Shown here: one piece after another, positions 49,936-58,526 of the stretch
Position numbering within the stretch: position 1 is the first letter of the stretch
How the letters are laid out: every line of letters begins with the position of its first letter
Source of the DNA: Colwellia sp. E2M01
GTDB taxonomy: Bacteria > Pseudomonadota > Gammaproteobacteria > Enterobacterales > Alteromonadaceae
DNA: 64,000 nt
NCBI RefSeq assembly: GCF_018860585.1
Contig: NZ_JAHKPR010000029.1
Span: 28,230-92,229, forward strand
Direction of reading: 5' to 3'
Notes under the pieces: model-generated
Database searches by the model: none
Told to the model about the DNA's origin: nothing
Seen by the model: the letters and a program-made list of their open reading frames with translations, nothing else
Translations under genes and position numbers: made by a program

Positions 49936-52371
49936 TTAAAAGCTACCACGAACACCAATACTAAAACTACGAGCTGGCAAAGGTGCTACATCTTTTAGGA
50001 AAGAAGTATGAACTCTTGCATCTACATTTGCTAAGTTCTGCCCTTTAACAAATACAATTAAATCATCACCAAAACCATCAATATAATAATTAAAGTGTGC
50101 ATCAATCATGGTGTAGCTATCTGTGCTGGTTTCTAATTCTGCAGTATCATCTTGCTCAAAATAATTAGTAAAGCTTAATTCTGCATCAAATGACTCTGCT
50201 TGATAATCAAAAATAGCACCAAGACGTAATGGCGGAATACGCGGTAAATTATCATTACCGCCAGTATTAACTAGTTGCGCGCGAATATAATCTGAAAATA
50301 TAGAAGCAGTAAAGCCAGATGTTACTTGATAAATAAACTCTGCTTCACCACCATACATTGCAACATCTTCTTGTTGATAAATATAGATAGGTAAAGCACC
50401 ATCGTGTTCAGTCGTGTCAATATGATCGCCATGATAAAATAAACCACTATTATTCTGGTAGTAGTAATCATCTATACGGTTATAAAAGGCACTTAATACA
50501 TAGCCAAAGTCACCATCGAATTTACGGAAAGTTAAGTCAAAGTTTAATGACGTTTCAACCGTTGCTGCTTCTTCTGGACTCTCTATGTGTACTTCACCAT
50601 TTTCTTGATGTAGAGCAAAACCTGCACCTACCTCAAAAGTACTAGTACCTATGTGTGGACCAAATGAAAATAACTCACTTGCAGCAGGTGCTCGTTGTGA
50701 ATAGGATAATGATAAACCAATATTATAGCCCTCTTGATAATCCCAAACTAAACCCGCCGAAGTGCTAATAGGGGTAAAGTCTTGCGTACCAAATTCAGCT
50801 AGTAGTTGATTATCTTCAAAGCCTACTACACTGTCTTCTACCTCTATTGTGACTTGTTCTAATCTGGCTCCTAATTGCAATAATACAGAACCAAAATGTT
50901 TTTCTTCTAGCCAAGCAAGCGCCAACATTGATGACTCAGATGGTGGTGTAAAAGCTTCTTCACCCTCCGCTGCAAAGTCTGAGTTTTTATAATGAATTGT
51001 CCACGCACCTTTCCAATCAAAATAACTTTGATGGTATAAATCAAAACGCGCTTCAGTACTTTCATTTGTAAAGATAGTACCTGTTAAACCAGCTTCTATT
51101 TCTTCATGTTGGTAATCACTATACGCGAGTTTACCTGCGACTTTAGTAATAAAGCCTTGGTCAAAATTATATTCACCTAACATCTGCCATCGATCTTGAT
51201 TCATATTCGCATAAACATCAATTTCTTCTTCGCCTTCCTCAGCATGATCGTGGTCATGATCGTGATCGTGTCCTGCATGGCTATGGCCTGGTATGCCATA
51301 TTCGCGGTTCATAAAGCCATAAGAAAGCCCTACAAAACCATTATCTAGCAGGTAACTTGCACCAAATGTTGCACCATTACTTGTCGACGCACTATTATCT
51401 AAGTAATAATCACCCGATTCATCATGATCTTCTTCATCAGTTTCAGATTCTACTTCTGCAGGTCCAGCAAGTTTGTAATCATCAGATTCACGCCAGTAAC
51501 CATCAACATGAAAAGCGATATATTCAGTGCCGGTTTGAATATTTACCGACGCCTGCTTTTCTTTAGCAACATCGTTATATTGTAGTAAGTAGTCGACTTC
51601 ATCATCACTACTTGTTGGTACGCGACCATCAACAACATTAACCACACCGCCGATAGCACCACTACCATAAAATAAAGTCGCTGGGCCTCTTAATACTTCA
51701 ATTTGAGTTGCTGTTGTAGTTTCTGCGGCAACAATATGATCAGGTCCAACGCGTGATGCATCACCTACGTCTAAACCATTTTGCGTAATCAGTACTCTAG
51801 GGCCGTCTAATCCTCGAATAATAGGAGTACTTGCTACAGGGCCGTAATAGCTTGTGTTTATACCTACTTCATTTTTTAACGTTTCACCAAGCGTCGCTGC
51901 TTGTTTCATTTTCAATTCATCAGCACTTACTACGTTAATAGGTAACGCTGATTCAATTGATGAAGCATGTAATGGAGTAGCATAAACATCTACGACTTCC
52001 ATTACGGTTTTAGTCAGTACCACGTTTACCTTGCTGACTTCGTCTGCTGTTACGGTAACCATTTGGTTTTGATGGCTATATTTCTTTGAACTAATATGCA
52101 ACTCTACTGTGCCTTCTTTGACATCAGTTAAGCTAAATTCACCCTTAGCATTAGTGAATATTTTCTGTGAGTCGTGACCTATTTGAATTGCAGCATTATC
52201 AATAGGTTGTCCCTGCGTGTTAAGCACAACCCCAGATATTTCTTGAGCTAGAGTGCTCGCGGTAAAAGGTAACATAAGAGCAAGCGCTAAAGGGGCTTTA
52301 GCGTGGGTAATTTTATTAATCATATATTTAATTTGAGCATTACTGCCCTGTTGTTTTTTAGTGAAAGACAT
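49936..52371 (-). CDS. TonB-dependent receptor with His-rich loop, probable zinc uptake (ZnuD-like)
   Basis: TonB-dependent receptors import scarce nutrients through the outer membrane. I start at MSFTKKQQ (52371) with GGAAAA upstream. The signal peptide runs to TASTLA, then a CarboxypepD_reg-like domain (ISGVVLNTQGQPIDNAAI), a plug (about 150-260; VLRGPATLFYGSGAIGGVVNV) and a 22-stranded barrel ending in a terminal Phe. A loop near residue 360 contains HAGHDHDHDHDHAEE, and other loops are Asp/Glu/His-rich (DEEDHDESGD), as in the zinc receptor ZnuD of Neisseria. The upstream gene has a Zur box. Zinc as substrate is inference; copper or another metal is possible. Confidence 0.85.
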   Translation of the reverse strand: MSFTKKQQGSNAQIKYMINKITHAKAPLALALMLPFTASTLAQEISGVVLNTQGQPIDNAAIQIGHDSQKIFTNAKGEFSLTDVKEGTVELHISSKKYSHQNQMVTVTADEVSKVNVVLTKTVMEVVDVYATPLHASSIESALPINVVSADELKMKQAATLGETLKNEVGINTSYYGPVASTPIIRGLDGPRVLITQNGLDVGDASRVGPDHIVAAETTTATQIEVLRGPATLFYGSGAIGGVVNVVDGRVPTSSDDEVDYLLQYNDVAKEKQASVNIQTGTEYIAFHVDGYWRESDDYKLAGPAEVESETDEEDHDESGDYYLDNSASTSNGATFGASYLLDNGFVGLSYGFMNREYGIPGHSHAGHDHDHDHDHAEEGEEEIDVYANMNQDRWQMLGEYNFDQGFITKVAGKLAYSDYQHEEIEAGLTGTIFTNESTEARFDLYHQSYFDWKGAWTIHYKNSDFAAEGEEAFTPPSESSMLALAWLEEKHFGSVLLQLGARLEQVTIEVEDSVVGFEDNQLLAEFGTQDFTPISTSAGLVWDYQEGYNIGLSLSYSQRAPAASELFSFGPHIGTSTFEVGAGFALHQENGEVHIESPEEAATVETSLNFDLTFRKFDGDFGYVLSAFYNRIDDYYYQNNSGLFYHGDHIDTTEHDGALPIYIYQQEDVAMYGGEAEFIYQVTSGFTASIFSDYIRAQLVNTGGNDNLPRIPPLRLGAIFDYQAESFDAELSFTNYFEQDDTAELETSTDSYTMIDAHFNYYIDGFGDDLIVFVKGQNLANVDARVHTSFLKDVAPLPARSFSIGVRGSF

Positions 52372-52470
52372 AACAATTTTCCAACAATATTCTACTGTAA
52401 GTTGCACTCAAAAAAGTTGATCACAAACTAGTAAATTAGACCTCAGCTAAATAAATCTAACAATATAATA

Positions 52471-52496
52471 AAACGCCTAAACCCAGGGTTAGGCGC
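52471..52496 (-). terminator. Hairpin between the small exported protein gene and the receptor
   Basis: On the minus strand CGCCTAAC-CCTGGG-TTTAGGCG forms a hairpin followed by TTTTATTAT. It follows the small gene and precedes the receptor, so it may reduce readthrough. Confidence 0.6.
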
Positions 52497-52551
52497 TAAA
52501 TATCAGTTCGAAATCTATTACTGTAAGCTCTAACGGTAACAAGATAATTTT

Positions 52552-52848
52552 TTAATATGAGGGAAATACTGGTGGCGCCCTTAAATTAGGAAGCAGGTAG
52601 TTCGAAGCAATTAAAGGGTTAACTGGTGTTTTAGTGTTAATCCAACTAATAATACCCACCGGCTTTACACTAAGCTCAATGGTACCCGACGAATCATCTA
52701 AGTTTTGTTGACAAAAGTGACAATCATGCTGCGCTTCTGGTAAAGGCTCTGACTTAGCTTGCGTATAATGCTCACTGTGCGCGAACAAAGTAATACAAAA
52801 AAGCAAAAGCATAAATACGCTTTGTATTTTTTGTCGGTTTTTAAACAT
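52552..52848 (-). CDS. Small exported Cys/His protein, Zur-box controlled, function unknown
   Basis: I cannot name this gene. It encodes about 98 aa with an N-terminal signal (MLLLFCITLFAHS), a His- and Cys-containing stretch (EAQHDCHFCQQN, a CxxC) and a C-terminal NLRAPPVFPSY resembling small DUF2946-like proteins. I start at MFKNRQK (52848); the frame also opens at a GTG at 52872, but that would put the Zur box almost on the ribosome site. It precedes the His-rich receptor on the same strand. A role in periplasmic metal handling is inferred from the CxxC, the neighbour and the Zur box. Confidence 0.65.
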   Translation of the reverse strand: MFKNRQKIQSVFMLLLFCITLFAHSEHYTQAKSEPLPEAQHDCHFCQQNLDDSSGTIELSVKPVGIISWINTKTPVNPLIASNYLLPNLRAPPVFPSY

Positions 52849-53151
52849 AGTTAGAATAAATCGGCATGCCACAAGTGAATTGATGTTATGTTATAACATT
52901 TACTTGTTTGCATCAATCATTAGCTTAGCACCTTGCTATGACTTCTTTGAATTGTAATAAACAAAAAGTACAATTTATGAGCTAACAATACCTTCAGCCT
53001 AAATCCAATGTTCGGCCTATACTGATAAGTTGTAGCACGCCTGAGGTCGGATCTCATCTTGATAAATGAAAAAACGCCTTAAAAAACTGAACGTTTGTAC
53101 AGAATATTATGTTACTATTTGTTACATCTCATTAGTATTAAAGGATAACTT
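52849..53151. other. Divergent intergenic region
   Basis: Contains the Zur box (52882-52901) near the left end. The right part leads to the TraF-like gene, where AAGGATAAC serves as ribosome site. No other feature is clear. Confidence 0.5.
52882..52901 (-). promoter_or_regulatory. Zur box
   Basis: Minus strand AAATGTTATAACATAACATC matches the gammaproteobacterial Zur palindrome AAATGTTATA-N-TATAACATTT in all ten left-arm positions and most of the right arm. It lies 34 bases upstream of the chosen start of the small exported protein, a normal operator position. Confidence 0.8.
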
Positions 53152-54384
53152 ATGACCCCTATGAAAAAAACACTAACCATTAACCTTTGCACGAAAATGA
53201 TAAAGTGCTCATTATTAGCTCCACTCATATTAGTAACACTGCCTAGCCATGGTGAAAGCTTTACAGCAAGAAGTGCTGGTCAAGGTTTTACAAGTATCAA
53301 TGCTGACTTTACCTCATCATTAAGTAACCCTGCTTTATTAACTAAGTTTGATGAAGATGATGATTTTTTCTTTTCTTTGAACTTAGGTCTTTTAGGCTCA
53401 GATAAGTATAGTGTGCTAGATAGTATTGATGATGTGATCGATGATCTTGATGATTTAGAAGACGATATAAATAACTCCCAATATCCTGACGTGGATGATC
53501 TATACAATCAAGTTGATGATATTGTTTATACACTTGGAGAAATAGATCAAAAAGTAATAAAAATAGAAGAAGGTATTAACTTTCAAGTTTTGATCCCAAA
53601 TCAATACTTAAGTTTTGGTTTATTTGCCAATCAATATGGCCGTATTGGTGGCTTAGTCGACTACGTAGAAGAAGATGAACAAATCATGAATGATGCAGTT
53701 ATGTCAGGAAGTTTTGACATAGCGGATCTTGACTCTTCAACATTAGCATTAGGTTATTCAATTTCAGAGTTTGGTATTATGGCTGCTTATCCTGTAATTG
53801 AGGATGAGAGTTATGATTTAAGTATTGGTACAAAATTAAAATATCAACGTATCGATCTTATCTACGCAAACCCAACAATCAATGAGTTTGATGATGATGA
53901 TTTTGAAATTACTGACGATGAATACATTACAGACTCTACAGCTACAAACGCCGATTTAGGCTTATATGCAAGTTTTGGTGACAACCGCCAATGGAGTGTT
54001 GCTTTAGTTGCTAACAACCTAATGAAGCAAACAGTTACCCATGAGCTGCAAAATATAAAATTTAACTTAGAAACAAGTGCAATAATAGGCTTAAATTACC
54101 AAAACGATTGGGTTAGTGTATCTACCGAGCTAGATCTAATGGACAGAGAAGAATTTAAAGTATTAGAGGCTTCAAAATACGCCCGAGTTGGTGCTGAATT
54201 CCGTCTTTATGAACATCTACAACTTCGTGCTGGTTACCGAATGGATTTAAACGATGTTGATGACGATGTATTTACTGCAGGTATAGGTATTTCTCCTTGG
54301 GATGTTTTAGCTATAGATATTGCTGGCTTTGTTGGAGAGAACGACACAGGTGGCGCTGCGTTACAGTTTAGTTTAAAGATATAA
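53152..54384 (+). CDS. TraF-like outer-membrane protein
   Basis: The protein belongs to the family annotated as conjugal transfer protein TraF (TraF_2 type), chromosomal outer-membrane beta proteins usually unrelated to conjugation. A signal peptide ends near SHGES (residues 1-28). The mature protein begins with TARSAGQGFTSINADFTSSLSNPAL, typical of this family and of FadL-like barrels, then an unusually Asp-rich helical stretch (about 85-125, many DD and DDL), and barrel strands ending in LQFSLKI. No conjugation genes are nearby. Function unknown. Confidence 0.75.
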   Translation: MTPMKKTLTINLCTKMIKCSLLAPLILVTLPSHGESFTARSAGQGFTSINADFTSSLSNPALLTKFDEDDDFFFSLNLGLLGSDKYSVLDSIDDVIDDLDDLEDDINNSQYPDVDDLYNQVDDIVYTLGEIDQKVIKIEEGINFQVLIPNQYLSFGLFANQYGRIGGLVDYVEEDEQIMNDAVMSGSFDIADLDSSTLALGYSISEFGIMAAYPVIEDESYDLSIGTKLKYQRIDLIYANPTINEFDDDDFEITDDEYITDSTATNADLGLYASFGDNRQWSVALVANNLMKQTVTHELQNIKFNLETSAIIGLNYQNDWVSVSTELDLMDREEFKVLEASKYARVGAEFRLYEHLQLRAGYRMDLNDVDDDVFTAGIGISPWDVLAIDIAGFVGENDTGGAALQFSLKI

Positions 54385-54420
54385 GCAACAAGAGCTTAGG
54401 GGCTATAGTCTAAGTTATTA

Positions 54421-54540
54421 AAACTAGGCTCTGGGATTTTAAAACCTAGAGCCTAAGTTATTGAGGCTAGGTACTAGGACTTAAACCTAGAGCCTAATAC
54501 CTACAATCTAGAGCCTAATACCTACAATCTAGAGCCTATT
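54421..54540. repeat. CTAG-rich repeats with a 21-bp tandem unit
   Basis: CTAGAGCCTAATACCTACAA-T is repeated at 54487, 54508 and (partly) 54529, an exact 21-bp period. Upstream, TAGGCTCT and AGAGCCTA form a hairpin (54424-54455), and GGCTAGGTACTAGG is inverted relative to the tandem unit. The stretch lies between convergent genes and resembles the cluster at 7166-7252. Confidence 0.8.
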
Positions 54541-54554
54541 TCTTGTCTCTAACC

Positions 54555-55721
54555 TTAAATCTCAAAGTAATTAGTAAACACCTTATACAGCTCTGAGCCT
54601 TGAGTTACATTCGCTGAAGCAAAATGCAAAATAGGAATGGCTACTTCTTCCAATGAGACATAATGTAAAGCTTTAGTTGTATTCTCGTCATCTTTACCAA
54701 GACGACTATCACCGTAAACATCCATTCTCAAAATGCGAGCTAACGGCTCACCTGCTGCAATCGGCTTACCAAAGCCGGCAAGATAATCAACCATACCGCC
54801 CATAGGCGCATAGAAGGTTTTATAATCTTTAAGATGACAAGCATAACGCGTCATTTCTTTTGGCTGATATTCAGCTCCACCAATAACGCCTTTATACTGT
54901 AAATAAGTTAACAGATCTTTCGCGTCACCTTTAGCTACGTCTAAATCAATTTGCTCTTGTGAGCCTAACTCGACTGTGTAGGCTTCTTTATCAAAAATCC
55001 CCTGCCCCATAGTAAACTCTCTACCTGAGTCTGCAAAAGCTTCTTGTAAATACCACCAAGGGCAAAAAATTGCCTCATCCATAGCGCCGCCAAACCCGTT
55101 AGGAATAAGTAGCGTGTGTTCAATATTAAAGTATTTTGCACTTGCTTGAGAATATTCAGAACAGTACAAGTGTTTACTTGAGATAGGGCCAGTATGTAAA
55201 TCAAGTACAATATCGGCTTTATGCGCTAAACGCTGTAATTGATAAGCAATACGTTGTCCTGTTGATAATCCCCAAACAGAAGGCGCTAACTTAGCTTCTA
55301 TTTCATTTGTTAAAAGCTGTGCAAATTTAGCTTCTATCTCATCGTCACTGGCATCAATATATTGTTTTACGAAAGGCTCGATAATACTTTGGTCAAAGTG
55401 ATACATTCTATTCCAGTTTTCACCGGTAATTGGATCAAAACGGCCTAAGGTATATTCACCACTTTTATGGCTATTACCAAGAGGATTAGCGTAAGGTACT
55501 AAGGTAATGTTAGCGTTTAATTGACAATGGGGTAATAATTCAAGCAATTGAAAAATAACCGCATTGCCTTGTACTTCAGCGCCATGCATATTGGCTTGAA
55601 TATAAACATCAGGGCCGGTCTTTTGCTCTTCTGCTACTTTAAATGAAAAAACAGGTACAGTCAGTTTTGTGCCACAGGCCATTTCACCGACAGACATAAC
55701 TTCTTTAGTAAAGGTATTCAT
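54555..55721 (-). CDS. M14-type zinc deacylase, succinylglutamate desuccinylase/aspartoacylase family
   Basis: Members remove acyl groups from N-acyl amino acids. Zinc ligands are visible as His46 and Glu49 in NMHGAEVQGN and His176 in VLDLHTG; the catalytic Glu is Glu251 in YTVELGSQE. The C-terminal beta domain (APMGGMVDYLAGFGKPI..) is typical. Length 388 aa is longer than AstE (about 320). It lies 40 bases downstream of the decarboxylase gene on the same strand, and the two are followed upstream by a DapD-like gene, so the substrate may be an N-succinyl or N-acetyl diamino acid. That is inference. Confidence 0.8.
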   Translation of the reverse strand: MNTFTKEVMSVGEMACGTKLTVPVFSFKVAEEQKTGPDVYIQANMHGAEVQGNAVIFQLLELLPHCQLNANITLVPYANPLGNSHKSGEYTLGRFDPITGENWNRMYHFDQSIIEPFVKQYIDASDDEIEAKFAQLLTNEIEAKLAPSVWGLSTGQRIAYQLQRLAHKADIVLDLHTGPISSKHLYCSEYSQASAKYFNIEHTLLIPNGFGGAMDEAIFCPWWYLQEAFADSGREFTMGQGIFDKEAYTVELGSQEQIDLDVAKGDAKDLLTYLQYKGVIGGAEYQPKEMTRYACHLKDYKTFYAPMGGMVDYLAGFGKPIAAGEPLARILRMDVYGDSRLGKDDENTTKALHYVSLEEVAIPILHFASANVTQGSELYKVFTNYFEI

Positions 55722-55761
55722 TTATTATTTCTCCCTCTTACCTAGATAACTGATTAACGAC

Positions 55762-57009
55762 TTATGCTAAATATGAAGAAGCAGGTTTTGCTGCTCTGAC
55801 TTCAATAAGCTTACCTGCTTGAAAAACATATTCCGCCGCTAATTCATGACATAAGAAAAACGGCATACTTTCGGTAAAGCCATAAGCGCCAGTGTAGCCA
55901 AACACTAATTGTTCACCAACTTCGACATCAGATGGTAAAGGCAAATGACCTAATTTATCCATACTGGTACACAGCGGACCATGTAGGTCAAAGTTTTCCA
56001 TCAAAGTGTTCTGTTCATCAAAATCAGGACGTAAAATGCGAACCGGGAAAGGTTGGTCGGTAATGGCAGGGCGAATAATATGGTTAATACCTGCAGCTAA
56101 AACTAATTGCTCTTGTCCGTAGTTTACTTTTCTATCAACCACTGGCACAACATAATAACCACATTCGGCCACAGCAAAACGACCTAACTCAAGCCATAAC
56201 TCTTTTACGCCAGCTTCGGCTTTAATTACCGCTAAATCTTCAATAATTTTAGACCAAGCTAATGTATTGCCTTCGCCTAAATAATCAATACCTAAACCAC
56301 CACCTAAATCGAGTACCTCTAGTGACATACCAATGCTATTAGCTAGCTCAGTTAATGGCGCAACCATTTGTGACCATAATGAAAACATTTTTTCGTTACT
56401 TAACATATTGCCCCATTGGAAAATATGTAAGCCACATAAATTTAATGCTGGATAATCATCAACATGCACACTCTGCCACTCTGCCACAGATAAACCAAAT
56501 GGTGTTAAGCTATTACCACCCAATGGGTTTTTTTCACCTTCATCCCACTGTAATTGCACACGTAATAAAACTTGCGGAGCATTGAGATTACCTGACACAG
56601 TTTGTTGCTCAAGTACTACCTCATTTAACCAATTCAATTGATTTAAACTTTCTACGACAAAGGTATTTACACCTTTTTTAACAAAAGCCGCTAACTGCTT
56701 TTTAGTTTTTGCAGGGCCGGTGTTTAACACTCTACTTGAGTCGATACCTTGCGCTAATACTTGGTTTAATTCACCCGTACTCGCTACATCAAAATTAAAA
56801 CCTTCGCTATCTAGCGTTTGAATAATTTTAGACAACGGGTTCGCTTTAACCGCAAACCACAACTTAATCACATCTTGTTGCTGTAATTTAGCCAAATGCG
56901 CTTTTAACGCATCCAAGTTATAAACAAAATACGCTTGCTCATCTTCAGGTGATAGGTGGGCAAGTAAGGCATTTTCAATACTAGTGTCAAACCAAGTAGA
57001 AGTTGTCAT
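55762..57009 (-). CDS. Fold-type III PLP decarboxylase (LysA/ornithine decarboxylase superfamily)
   Basis: These enzymes decarboxylate basic amino acids. The PLP lysine is Lys55 in WFAVKANP; also visible are LHIFQWGN (place of the GHxG/SH motif), DLGGGLGIDY (phosphate loop), ELGRFAVAECGYYV (in place of EPGR), HGPLCTSMDKLG with the active-site Cys near residue 345, and GYTGAYGF. Changes in EPGR and in the substrate-specificity segment suggest a paralogue and not the housekeeping LysA. It lies between the deacylase and the DapD-like gene. Confidence 0.8.
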   Translation of the reverse strand: MTTSTWFDTSIENALLAHLSPEDEQAYFVYNLDALKAHLAKLQQQDVIKLWFAVKANPLSKIIQTLDSEGFNFDVASTGELNQVLAQGIDSSRVLNTGPAKTKKQLAAFVKKGVNTFVVESLNQLNWLNEVVLEQQTVSGNLNAPQVLLRVQLQWDEGEKNPLGGNSLTPFGLSVAEWQSVHVDDYPALNLCGLHIFQWGNMLSNEKMFSLWSQMVAPLTELANSIGMSLEVLDLGGGLGIDYLGEGNTLAWSKIIEDLAVIKAEAGVKELWLELGRFAVAECGYYVVPVVDRKVNYGQEQLVLAAGINHIIRPAITDQPFPVRILRPDFDEQNTLMENFDLHGPLCTSMDKLGHLPLPSDVEVGEQLVFGYTGAYGFTESMPFFLCHELAAEYVFQAGKLIEVRAAKPASSYLA

Positions 57010-57154
57010 GATAGGATTCTTTATATTGTTCGGAATAGGTAAAATAGGTTAGGAATAATATTTAATTCTCTTTCGTTTAAAGTCTTAGAATATCTTTTAT
57101 ATTCTTAACCAGAAACCGTAAATGAAAGAAAATCTGAGGTAAAGAACATCTAAG

Positions 57155-57295
57155 TTGTAAAGCTCAAATTAAAGGAAAAAGCACGGAGTTGACGCATGTC
57201 AAGATTCCGTACATCCTGTACTCCACCTTTCAGGTGTGCAAATTCTTTCCAGAAGAATTTGTGAGTACTTTTGACGCATAAGTTGAGCTCTACAG
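57155..57295. repeat. MITE-like palindromic repeat, copy A (with 59-bp triple-hairpin insert)
   Basis: The ends TTGTAAAGCTCAA and TTGAGCTCTACAG are inverted repeats (10 of 13). Inside is GAGTTGACGCATGTCAA and TGAGTACTTTTGACGC, shared with copy B, but here they are separated by 59 bp (57203-57261) that form three hairpins in a row: GTAC-ATCCT-GTAC, CACCT-TTC-AGGTG and CAAATTCTT-TCCAG-AAGAATTTG. Confidence 0.75.
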
Positions 57296-57338
57296 TAATG
57301 ATGTATCTCCCCCTCAAATATTAATTATTCAACTTTAA

Positions 57339-57422
57339 GCTGTACGATTCAAGCTAAAGAAAAAAGCACAGAGTTGACGCATGTCAATGAGTACTTTTGA
57401 CGCCTAGATTGAACCTTACAGC
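57339..57422. repeat. MITE-like palindromic repeat, copy B (without insert)
   Basis: An 84-bp element with ends GCTGTACGATTCAA and TTGAACCTTACAGC (inverted, 12 of 14). It contains AAAGCACAGAGTTGACGCAT then GTCAATGAGTACTTTTGACG uninterrupted, the empty version of copy A. Confidence 0.75.
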
Positions 57423-57436
57423 GACAAGGAGAATAA

Positions 57437-58186
57437 TTAACGTAAAATTGATTCTAATTCTAAGGCTGCATCACTTTGCTCATCGCGATATTTCACGATT
57501 AAAGCACAAGCCATGTTTAAACCTTGTGCTTCTGCCCACTCACCTTTAACTGGGCGAGTACCAGGAACAACAATAGCATTTTCTGGAATTTCAGCACCTT
57601 TTTCACGCATAACTTGATTTACACAATCATATACAGGTACTGATTTAGATAGAGATACGCCTGGCGCTAATACTGCACCTTTTTTCACAACGATACCTTC
57701 AACAATAACAACACCAGCACTTAAGAAAGCGTTATCTTCAATGATTACTGGGCTAGCGCCAATTGGCTCTAACACGCCACCAATTTGCACAGCAGCAGAA
57801 ACATGAACATTTTTACCAATTTGTGCACATGAACCAACTAACGCGTGACTATCAACCATAGTACCGCTATCAACAAAAGCACCAACATTGATGTATGCTG
57901 GAGGCATAATAATAACGCCCTTAGCAACGTGAGCACCTGCACGTACTGATGAACCACCCGGCACTAAACGAACACCGTCTTCTGGGGTAAATTGACGAGC
58001 AGGTAAGTTATGCTTATCAACAAAACCTAAGTAGTTATCGCCAAAAGAGATATTTTCGCCTGCTTTAAATGCCGCTAAAATGCCTTGCTTTACTTCAATG
58101 TTTGCATGCCAGTTGCCTGCTTCGTCTTGATTTGCTGCACGTAAAGTACCTGCTTCTAACTGCGCTAAAGTGTCTTGCCAGCTCAT
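57437..58186 (-). CDS. dapD: DapD-like tetrahydrodipicolinate N-acyltransferase
   Basis: DapD transfers a succinyl group to tetrahydrodipicolinate in lysine and DAP synthesis. The left-handed beta-helix core is clear: NVGAFVDSGTMVDSHALVGS, CAQIGKNVHVSAAVQIGGVL, EPIGASPVIIEDNAFL. It is 249 aa, about 25 shorter at the N-terminus than Escherichia coli DapD, and the C-terminal part (VYDCVNQVMREKGAEIPENA) differs. GGAG precedes the ATG. Its neighbours are a decarboxylase and a deacylase, not the usual glnD/map, so it may be a pathway-specific paralogue. The dapD symbol reflects family membership only. Confidence 0.8.
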   Translation of the reverse strand: MSWQDTLAQLEAGTLRAANQDEAGNWHANIEVKQGILAAFKAGENISFGDNYLGFVDKHNLPARQFTPEDGVRLVPGGSSVRAGAHVAKGVIIMPPAYINVGAFVDSGTMVDSHALVGSCAQIGKNVHVSAAVQIGGVLEPIGASPVIIEDNAFLSAGVVIVEGIVVKKGAVLAPGVSLSKSVPVYDCVNQVMREKGAEIPENAIVVPGTRPVKGEWAEAQGLNMACALIVKYRDEQSDAALELESILR

Positions 58187-58526
58187 TTATTACTCCGATT
58201 ATCTGAAAATTGTAAAGATTGATAGTAAGATTAACCAACCAGCAACCCTTCGCTACTCGATTGATTAAACTAGATATTTTGTGTGAAGCTAAGGCTATTA
58301 TCAAAATAGCTTATGTTTACCCTAGGGAAAACATAATAACTAGATTTAAAAGCGCTGAAACTCACTACCTATTAGTATGATTTAATAGGAATTAAGGACG
58401 GGCGCTATTTAACCATTTTTTTGACTTAGGCACAATTAACTTAAGGTAAATAAGCCTATTCGCTTATACTTATTTACCGTAGAATATAACCTTTATTTTT
58501 CGACTGATCACAACTACGTACCTCTT
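58187..58526. other. Divergent intergenic region
   Basis: Holds a 10-bp perfect inverted repeat GGTAAATAAG / CTTATTTACC with a 14-base loop (58445-58478), about 50 bases before rsmC. It could be an operator or an RNA hairpin; no other element is seen. Confidence 0.45.

Larger units (their letters stand above)
57010..57436. other. Gene-free region holding two MITE-like repeats
   Basis: No ORF is supportable. The two repeats at 57155-57295 and 57339-57422 fill most of the gap; the rest is AT-rich. GACAAGGAGAATAATTAA at its right edge is the DapD-like gene's 3' end and flank. Confidence 0.6.

Noticed and set aside
53152-54384. Part of a conjugation system because of the TraF name
   Set aside because: No other transfer, relaxase or pilus-assembly genes are near, and chromosomal proteins of this family are common without conjugation.
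57010-57436. Lysine riboswitch ahead of the decarboxylase
   Set aside because: The gap is filled by two MITE-like palindromes with no lysine-aptamer helices or conserved loops that I can place.
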